From Nitrospira sp. (GTDB lineage: Bacteria; Nitrospirota; JACRHL01), in assembly GCA_026994095.1 (NCBI GenBank), contig JALWRU010000394.1, positions 1-13,258 on the forward strand: DNA of 13,258 nucleotides. Direction: 5' to 3'. The position numbers were made by a program, and so were the translations under genes. Below are positions 7,408-13,258 of this stretch, in pieces. Below the pieces are notes generated by a model. It had not been told where the DNA came from, did no database searches, and saw only the letters and a program-made list of their open reading frames with translations. Every line of letters begins with the position of its first letter. The first letter of the stretch is position 1.

Positions 7408-9815
7408 ACCAAATGACCGGAGCCTTCAATTCCCTGCTCGCCGAACTGGCTGGCAAAGCCGTACTCTCCGCGGAGTTCAGCCGACAGGTGCTGACCGACT
7501 GCATAGCCCACCTGACCGCGAAACCGATGCCGATAAAAGCGATTGTTGGTCGGGTCTTCATCCCACACCACACCCACTTCGTAGCGGGCCAGATAGGACC
7601 AGCAGACCACATCCCGATCCGCCACCTGCACAAACCCGGTTACGTCGGTGGCATCGATGGTGTTGTAGGCAAACACATCGTGGTCAAACCGCACATGGCT
7701 GACCGCGACCCCGGTTGAGAACGGTTTTAACGCCGGGTGAGCATAGGCCGCCTCGGCACCGTAGGCAACCTCCTGATTGGAAGAGGATCTGCGCGGCACC
7801 AGCACGCCGGGCAACCCCCCGCTGGTATCGCGAACATTGATGGTATACGGCTCATAGTAACGTACGGTAGCGTAGGCCGACAGCTGCCACGGGAACCACC
7901 CCTGCCATCGATCCGACAGTCGCGCCCCGCGGGTGGGAATCAACGCCAGTTGGAAACCACCGGGCTTTTCATCTAAAAACCGGCCCTGCTGATAACTCTG
8001 GAACAGGCTCATGCGGACCCGGTGGGCACCCACATAAAATCGCGCCCCGGCCTCCCCGCTCCAACGATTGTTGCCATCACTGTAATGGGCAAAGCTGGCC
8101 GAGCCGAACAGGCCTGCGACCTGGCTGAGACGTATCTCACCCCGGCTATTAACACGCTGCTCACGAAAGATACGAAAGACATTCTGGGCGGCCAGACCCC
8201 GCCCCAGATACGGACCCTGATGGATGCTGACATGGGCCTGACGGTGCCACCATTTGCGGTCCCAGCTTAAGCGTAAACGCAGGTCGTTACGATCGGCGAT
8301 GGAGTTGCTGTCACCCGATCGGTAGACGGTGCCACCGATGCCACCGCTGACGGTATGATCGTGGGCCAGATGACGGGTGGCGGTCAGCCAGCCGGTGTGG
8401 GATCGAAAATCGTAGACCGACCCTCCGTTACGCACCTCCAGCAGTCGGTCGTCAGTACGATAGCTGGCACCCAGAGACAGGCCGTGGGTCAGCCGATGGC
8501 TGGCACGGGCCCACAGACTGACCGTGTGGTATCGCACCGGCGTGACCGGTGTCGTCGGCACCAGCACCCGGTCGGAGCGACCGTCCAGCGAATGGCTGTT
8601 GGCCAGCCGAAAACCGGATTCCAGCACCGGCATCCGTTGGCCACGGGCCTGCTGCCACTCGGCGCAGACCGCACATAATTCCGGGCGCTCCCGGTGTAAC
8701 CGGGTGAGCAATCGCTCGGCGGCGGTAAACGCCCCCCGACGGTATTCCACCTGCGCCAGTTGCCGACGCCCACGATAGGAGGCCGGGTATTCAGTCAGCA
8801 ACGGTGCCAACCACACTTCCGGTGATGGATAGGGGGTTTGTGGGTCTTCTGCCAGTGTGACGCTCTCATCCAGCACCCGGCCCCGATCCGCGTCATGGCC
8901 CACGGCCCCATCGTCCAGCGCCGCAAAGACTTTGCTCGTTAACGACAACGGTGCAGGTTCTGACCCGGCCAGCCGCCACCGTTGCGACCAACGGTCCTCA
9001 GTGGTGGCCACCAACCGGTAGCGGTGCATGGCATGTCGTGCACCAATCACCTGCTCCTCTTCCGTGGGCTTCAGCAGGTGGGTCAGCCGGCTGACCGCTT
9101 CGCGGGCCGGACCATCCGCCTCCAGCATCAATTCCACGCGGGCGGTCCGCAGCAACAGGGCACGGTCGCCGGGATGGCTGCGCAAGCCATCCCGATAGAG
9201 TTGCTCCGCACGCAGGGTGTAGCCCATCCGCTCATAGGTATGGCCCAGTGCCAGTACCAATGCCACGTCATCCGGCTGCAGTTCCCGCAACTGCTCATAA
9301 CGACGGGCGGCAGACCGATACCAATGGGCAGAAAACCGTTGCTCCGCCTGCACCCGGACCCGCTCGTCTCCCTCGTACAACCGGTCGACCAGCTTCAGGG
9401 TTGAGCGAACTCCGTGGCCCCTGCGGTGGGTCGACAGCAGCAGACTGCGCGCCTCCTGATCGTTGGGACGCTTGAGCAAACGGCGATACAGCCGCTGCTC
9501 GGCCCGCTCCAGATCCCCCTGTCGCAGGGCCACATAGGCGTCGCCAATCAAGCCGTCGCCATAGTCTGGATGGGCGGTCAACAGGTCGGCAAAGGTCCCT
9601 GCTGCCGCATCCAGTTCACCGGCCCAGCGTTGCAGGGTGCCTAACCAGAACTGGGCCTCCGGCACCGCGCCGATGGCCCGATAAAGCTCCATCGCGAGGG
9701 CTTGGTCACCAGCCTTACGGGCCGCGTGCGCCGCTGCCAGATCGGCTGCTTGCGCAGGACCACCACTGCCCAGCCACATCGTCAGTGCCAGGGCGATCGT
9801 CAACACGATCTTCAC
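7395..9815 (-). CDS. TPR / outer-membrane beta-barrel protein, PgaA/YaiO-like polysaccharide exporter
   Basis: This secreted 806-residue protein has a signal peptide (residues 1-23, hydrophobic core VLTIALALTMWLG, cleavage expected after AQA). A TPR-type helical domain follows (about 25-245, with alternating Ala/Tyr/Leu helices such as YRAIGA, LYRRLLKRPND, LYRDGLRSHPGD), then a less repetitive linker with another TPR-like pair (about 345-378). The C-terminal barrel (about 396-806) has alternating aromatic/polar strands and ends in VWRF, the terminal Phe typical of BAM substrates. E. coli PgaA, the poly-GlcNAc porin, is 807 residues with the same order, and YaiO has a similar barrel. The GTG start has GGAGG seven bases upstream and a four-base GTGA overlap with the glycosyltransferase stop. 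Its expected role is carrying a polymer from periplasm to surface. Cys381 and Cys384 form a CxxC before the barrel. The substrate is not identifiable. Confidence 0.78.
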   Translation of the reverse strand: MKIVLTIALALTMWLGSGGPAQAADLAAAHAARKAGDQALAMELYRAIGAVPEAQFWLGTLQRWAGELDAAAGTFADLLTAHPDYGDGLIGDAYVALRQGDLERAEQRLYRRLLKRPNDQEARSLLLSTHRRGHGVRSTLKLVDRLYEGDERVRVQAEQRFSAHWYRSAARRYEQLRELQPDDVALVLALGHTYERMGYTLRAEQLYRDGLRSHPGDRALLLRTARVELMLEADGPAREAVSRLTHLLKPTEEEQVIGARHAMHRYRLVATTEDRWSQRWRLAGSEPAPLSLTSKVFAALDDGAVGHDADRGRVLDESVTLAEDPQTPYPSPEVWLAPLLTEYPASYRGRRQLAQVEYRRGAFTAAERLLTRLHRERPELCAVCAEWQQARGQRMPVLESGFRLANSHSLDGRSDRVLVPTTPVTPVRYHTVSLWARASHRLTHGLSLGASYRTDDRLLEVRNGGSVYDFRSHTGWLTATRHLAHDHTVSGGIGGTVYRSGDSNSIADRNDLRLRLSWDRKWWHRQAHVSIHQGPYLGRGLAAQNVFRIFREQRVNSRGEIRLSQVAGLFGSASFAHYSDGNNRWSGEAGARFYVGAHRVRMSLFQSYQQGRFLDEKPGGFQLALIPTRGARLSDRWQGWFPWQLSAYATVRYYEPYTINVRDTSGGLPGVLVPRRSSSNQEVAYGAEAAYAHPALKPFSTGVAVSHVRFDHDVFAYNTIDATDVTGFVQVADRDVVCWSYLARYEVGVVWDEDPTNNRFYRHRFRGQVGYAVGQHLSAELRGEYGFASQFGEQGIEGSGHLVWRF

Positions 9816-11275
9816 GGGGTGGCCTCCGGTACCGGTACGGCCTCTTGCTCCTGCTGACGTGCAAAGCCGCTCTTTTTTACCACTTCCCAACTCTTTCGCC
9901 TACCCAGGGCGTTGATGAAACCACGGACCCGCCAGATCACTGCCATCTGCCGGTAACCAAAGTTCTCAAGCACCGCGTAGAGCAGCAGAATCCACAACTC
10001 TCGCCAGCGAGGGTAGCCCCGCTCGGTCAACTCTTCCAACAGAATCGACCCCACTGACAGGAAGATTCCCATCAGCAGTGACAAGATCAGGTACAGCATC
10101 AGGAACTCTGGCGACAGCACCCCAAACAGGGTCGACAGGATCACCAGGATGTACCCCAGCAGCTCAATCACCGGCGCGAACAGCTCTACCAGCTGAAAGG
10201 GGAATCCCAACAGGCCAACGATGCCGTAACGCGGGTTGAACAACATGCCGCGTTGCTCCCACAGGGTCTCGGCCATACCCTGATGCCACCGACGACGTTG
10301 ACGCCCTAACTGTTTCAGGGTGGTGGGCGCCTCGGTCCAACAGACCGGATCCGCCACAAAGGTGATGCGATAGGGCCGCCGCCGGGCACGCATATGGCGG
10401 TGCAGATGGACCACCAGTTCCATGTCTTCAGACACGGTGTTGACCATGTATCCCCCCAGTTCCATCACCGACCGCTTGTGGAACAGGGAGAAGGTGCCCG
10501 ACAGGATCATCACCGAACCCAGCACACTCCAGCCGGTGCGACCAAACAGGAAACAGCGCAGATATTCCAGCACCTGCAAGCGCGACAAAAAGTCCTTGGG
10601 CAGCCGTACTTTGTCGACCTGCCCGTTGCGCACGGTACAGCCGTTGGCAATACGGATAATGCCGCCAGTCGCCACCACCTGCTCCGGGTCGGCCAGAATC
10701 GGGCTCATAAGCCGGGACAGGGCATTGCGCTCCAGCAACGAATCGGCATCCACCGAACAAAAATAGGGGCTGCGCGACAGGTTGATGCCCACGTTCAGGG
10801 AGTCTGCCTTGCCGGAATTGTCTTTGGTGACCACCGTCAATTCCGGCATGTCCGGATTCACAAAGAAGCGCTTTACCGGCTGGGTGGGGATGTGGGCCCG
10901 GTAGATCAGGTCTACCTCCACCAGTTCAAAGGCGTCGATCAACCGTTGCAGGGTATCGTCGGTAGAGCCGTCGTCTATGACAATCACCTCATGGGAGACG
11001 TAAGACAGATTCAATAACGAGGTGATGCTCTCAACAATGTTAGAGGCCTCATTAAAGGCGGGCACCACCACCGATACTGGCGGTGCAGTGGTCGGATCCA
11101 CCGGCGAAACCGGGTCAGCCCAGTTGGCACGACGGTGCTGCTCCGTGGCCAGAGACGAGGTAAACAGCAGACTGAAATAGGTGCCGTTGATGATGACGTA
11201 GTAGACCAGTATGACCACGTTGCACCAGGGCAACGCCCACATGAACCACCCCTCAAACCACTCTAAAAAACCCAT
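9812..11275 (-). CDS. Processive family-2 glycosyltransferase (polysaccharide synthase, PgaC/cellulose-synthase type)
   Basis: This 487-residue inner-membrane synthase is predicted to polymerise a sugar nucleotide and push the chain across the membrane. A membrane helix at about 15-38 is followed by a cytoplasmic GT-A domain. Motifs seen are VVPAFNE (70-76), DDGSTDDT (101-108), SGKADSLN (154-161), DADS (176-179, metal-binding DxD), SED (282-284, catalytic base position, usually TED) and QRRRWHQG (326-333, the Q/RxxRW motif of processive synthases). About four hydrophobic segments lie between 350 and 450, then a basic tail. There is no PilZ domain, so c-di-GMP would have to act through a partner. 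ATG 11275 overlaps the HEAT gene stop by one base (TGATG) with AGGTGG just upstream. PgaC, hyaluronan and cellulose synthases share these motifs, so the sugar cannot be named. Confidence 0.9.
   Translation of the reverse strand: MGFLEWFEGWFMWALPWCNVVILVYYVIINGTYFSLLFTSSLATEQHRRANWADPVSPVDPTTAPPVSVVVPAFNEASNIVESITSLLNLSYVSHEVIVIDDGSTDDTLQRLIDAFELVEVDLIYRAHIPTQPVKRFFVNPDMPELTVVTKDNSGKADSLNVGINLSRSPYFCSVDADSLLERNALSRLMSPILADPEQVVATGGIIRIANGCTVRNGQVDKVRLPKDFLSRLQVLEYLRCFLFGRTGWSVLGSVMILSGTFSLFHKRSVMELGGYMVNTVSEDMELVVHLHRHMRARRRPYRITFVADPVCWTEAPTTLKQLGRQRRRWHQGMAETLWEQRGMLFNPRYGIVGLLGFPFQLVELFAPVIELLGYILVILSTLFGVLSPEFLMLYLILSLLMGIFLSVGSILLEELTERGYPRWRELWILLLYAVLENFGYRQMAVIWRVRGFINALGRRKSWEVVKKSGFARQQEQEAVPVPEATP
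9823..9827 (-). promoter_or_regulatory. Ribosome binding site fixing the GTG start of the exporter gene
   Basis: A perfect GGAGG lies seven bases before GTG 9815. It rules out the longer in-frame extension to 9890, which would put a charged stretch ahead of a clear signal peptide. Confidence 0.75.
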
Positions 11276-12633
11276 CAGGCCACCTGCTCATCGGTGATAC
11301 GGCGCGCCAGAACCAACTCGGCGCGCTGGCGTACCATGGGGTCGGAATCATTGCGGGAGACCTGACGCAAGGTGGTGTCAATCCGCTCAAACGGCCACGG
11401 CTCCACCAGTTCAATAAGGCGGCGACGCACCTGCGCCGACGGATGTCCCTTGATGCCATTCAGATGAGGACTGACCGCGCCGGTCTCGCCGATGGCGATT
11501 AACAGCGCCTCCGCGTCGATCCGGGCACGCTCTTCAGGTACCAGTGCCAACTGATCAACGGCATCCCTTAGTACCGGCGTTCGTTGCAACTCGTCCACCA
11601 CCTGTTCACGGGCAAATACATCCTGGGCCGTGAGTACCGTCTGGGTCAGGGCGGAGACCGCCACCGGCCCCAAACGCGCCAACGCCCGTGCGGCCTCTTG
11701 CCGCACCCGCCAGTGCAGGTCGCTCAACCTTCGGGTCAAGGCGTTTACCGCCGACCCCCGCCCCAAACGGCCCAGCGCACGCGCCGCATGCATCCGCACC
11801 AGCCAGACTTCATCTTCCAGACGGGACAGTATGGGCAACAACGCACTGCCCACCCGCATCTTGCCCAGCGCCCGAACCGCCTTGGCGCGCACGTCAGACT
11901 CCGGGTCTTCCATCCGTTCAATAATGGCGGGTAACCAGGCGTAGGCACCCACGTCGCCCAGCACGGTCAACGCTGCGCTGCGAACCCGCCATGAGGGGTG
12001 GGTGAGCAACGGCCCGATGACCGGCACTGCGCGGCTGCCAAAACGGGACAATGCACCGGAAACCACCCGTTGAGACAGGGCCATCTGACCGGCAGAAACA
12101 TGCTCCAGCGCTTGTGCCAGTGCCGACAGGGCTTCCCCTTCACCCAACCGCCCAAGGGCACGAATGGCAGCGGTGCGGACTGGCGGGGCCGGGTCACGGG
12201 TGGCCCGAATCAGGGCGGGAACCACTGAAGGGTTTTGGTATTCAGCCAAACGGGTGGCCGCGGTGACCCGCTGCCACAGGGAGCCGTGGCTCAACTCCCG
12301 GACCTGATGATCGGTAAAATGTTCGTTGGCCAACACCGCACGCAGCCGCACGATTTCATCCCCGGTGGAGGCCCGCATGGCTTCACGCACCAACTCTTCC
12401 AGTACCAGCCAGCGCAGGCTTCCGGGACGGATTTTGGGGGGCAGGTCGTCGGCTGTAGCCAGCCCCTGGCGCACCCGCTGGACCCACGGTTGATACTCTT
12501 GCTTGGCCCGCTGCCACCGCCGCAACCAGACCTTTTGGGCCAGACGTCGCCAGGTCAATACACCAATGAATACGATCAGCGCACTGGTCAGCGACCCCAC
12601 CGCCAAGGTGACAAACAGGAGGGCGTAATCCAC
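11275..12633 (-). CDS. Single-pass membrane protein with cytoplasmic HEAT-repeat domain
   Basis: This 452-residue protein has a membrane helix at about 5-27 followed by a very basic stretch (WRRLAQKVWLRRWQRAK, 28-44). By the positive-inside rule this places the rest in the cytoplasm. From about 115 to 440 it is built of HEAT/PBS-lyase-like repeats, with recurring units such as DPAPPVRTAAIRALGRLGEG, DPESDVRAKAVRALGKM, VWLVRMHAARALGRLG and HWRVRQEAARALARLG. Such solenoids bind proteins and have no catalysis of their own here. GTG 12633 is the first start in frame; its ribosome site (GGAG, 13 bases away) is poor, hinting at low or coupled translation. It overlaps the synthase gene by one base. 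A scaffold or regulatory partner for the synthase is a plausible reading from position and topology, not shown by sequence. Confidence 0.85.
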   Translation of the reverse strand: MDYALLFVTLAVGSLTSALIVFIGVLTWRRLAQKVWLRRWQRAKQEYQPWVQRVRQGLATADDLPPKIRPGSLRWLVLEELVREAMRASTGDEIVRLRAVLANEHFTDHQVRELSHGSLWQRVTAATRLAEYQNPSVVPALIRATRDPAPPVRTAAIRALGRLGEGEALSALAQALEHVSAGQMALSQRVVSGALSRFGSRAVPVIGPLLTHPSWRVRSAALTVLGDVGAYAWLPAIIERMEDPESDVRAKAVRALGKMRVGSALLPILSRLEDEVWLVRMHAARALGRLGRGSAVNALTRRLSDLHWRVRQEAARALARLGPVAVSALTQTVLTAQDVFAREQVVDELQRTPVLRDAVDQLALVPEERARIDAEALLIAIGETGAVSPHLNGIKGHPSAQVRRRLIELVEPWPFERIDTTLRQVSRNDSDPMVRQRAELVLARRITDEQVA

Positions 12634-12710
12634 CGTTATCGATTCACTCCAATAGCAACAGTGCGTGGCGCAGTGGGCCGATACAGGCTGATGACGCCAC
12701 TACGCATGGC

Positions 12711-13258
12711 TCAGCCGGGTACCGGATCAAGGTCATCAGCCGGTGTGCAGACCCGGTTGCGACCGCTCTCTTTGGCCTGATACAGGGCCTGATCCGCGCG
12801 GGAGACCATCTCCTCCCAGCCCTTGTCGTCACCATCCCAGCAGGCGACGCCCGCACTGACGGTGACTTTTTTGCCTTCTGGATCAAAACAGAGCGCCTCA
12901 ACGCCGCTGCGAATCCGATCGGCCAGAATCACCGCACCGTCCACGTCGGTACCGGGCAATACCAATAGAAATTCTTCGCCCCCATAGCGGCCCACACGAT
13001 CGACCTCGCGTACGGTCTCAGCCATGACCCGCGCCACCTCACGGATTACCCGGTCGCCGAACGGGTGCCCCAGGGTGTCGTTCACCAGTTTAAAGTGGTC
13101 GATATCAATCATCGCTACAGCCAAAGGTTGTGCAAATCGCCGCACCCGAGCCGACTCGTCTGTGACGAACCGTTCAATCTCTCCACGGTTGTTCAAACCG
13201 GTGAGCGCGTCGGTCGTTGCAGCCTGTTTGAGCTGCTCATTTTTAACTTCCAACTCTT
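12711..13258 (-). CDS. Diguanylate cyclase (GGDEF domain), N-terminus beyond window
   Basis: The visible 181 residues are a full GGDEF domain preceded by the end of a coiled coil (EVKNEQLKQAATTDALTGLNN). Diguanylate cyclases condense two GTP to c-di-GMP. The active-site motif is RYGGEEF (G91-F95), an active GGDEF variant. The inhibitory I-site RxxD is present at R82-E-V-D85, five residues before the motif, so product inhibition is expected. DIDHFKLVNDTLGHPFGD (50-67) holds the conserved Mg/GTP-binding residues. The reading frame stays open to the window edge, so the TTG at 13253 is not a true start and an N-terminal sensory part is expected outside. It is codirectional with the HEAT gene, 77 bp upstream of it. 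The gap holds only an imperfect inverted repeat without a U tract, so co-transcription is likely but not proven. Confidence 0.93.
   Translation of the reverse strand, partial: ELEVKNEQLKQAATTDALTGLNNRGEIERFVTDESARVRRFAQPLAVAMIDIDHFKLVNDTLGHPFGDRVIREVARVMAETVREVDRVGRYGGEEFLLVLPGTDVDGAVILADRIRSGVEALCFDPEGKKVTVSAGVACWDGDDKGWEEMVSRADQALYQAKESGRNRVCTPADDLDPVPG

Noticed and set aside
9816..9890. N-terminal extension of the exporter protein to 9890
   Set aside because: The extension lies wholly within the glycosyltransferase gene; GTG 9815 has an ideal GGAGG and begins a clean signal peptide.
12663..12705. Inverted repeat (GTGGCG/CGCCAC core) between the cyclase and HEAT genes as a terminator
   Set aside because: The pairing is only six bases with a 24-base loop and no U tract follows, so it is not a convincing terminator.

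Overview
This window looks like chromosomal DNA from a fairly GC-rich Gram-negative bacterium, most likely a proteobacterium. The clues are a RpoD with a long non-conserved region, a type A RNase P RNA, an outer-membrane beta-barrel protein ending in Phe, and a yqeY-dnaG-rpoD cluster. The exact class cannot be settled from sequence reading alone. All protein genes lie on the minus strand; only the RNase P RNA is on the plus strand. No insertion sequence, phage gene or CRISPR array is visible.

Positions 1-2500 hold a bactofilin (cut by the window edge), a small hemerythrin-like protein, rnpB on the plus strand, a coiled-coil/zinc-ribbon protein of the CdsZ type, and a tRNA with a CAU anticodon whose acceptor stem fits the lysidine-modified isoleucine tRNA.

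Positions 2500-6800 form a version of the macromolecular-synthesis operon. A strong sigma70-type promoter (TTGACA, 17 bp, TATGTT) is followed by yqeY, dnaG and rpoD, with a probable terminator just before the tRNA. rpsU, the first gene of the enterobacterial version, is absent.

Positions 6877-13258 hold the accessory part and the most interesting one. In transcription order it contains a GGDEF diguanylate cyclase (5' end outside the window), a single-pass membrane protein with a cytoplasmic HEAT-repeat domain, a processive family-2 glycosyltransferase with membrane segments, an 806-residue secreted TPR/beta-barrel outer-membrane protein of PgaA/YaiO-like architecture, and a membrane-anchored Cys-phosphatase. 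The last four genes overlap end to end by 1, 4 and 1 (or 13) bases, so they are almost certainly translated as a unit. The layout reads as a synthase-dependent exopolysaccharide export system under c-di-GMP influence. It lacks recognisable pgaB and pgaD partners and carries a HEAT protein and a phosphatase instead. That reading is an inference from architecture and context.
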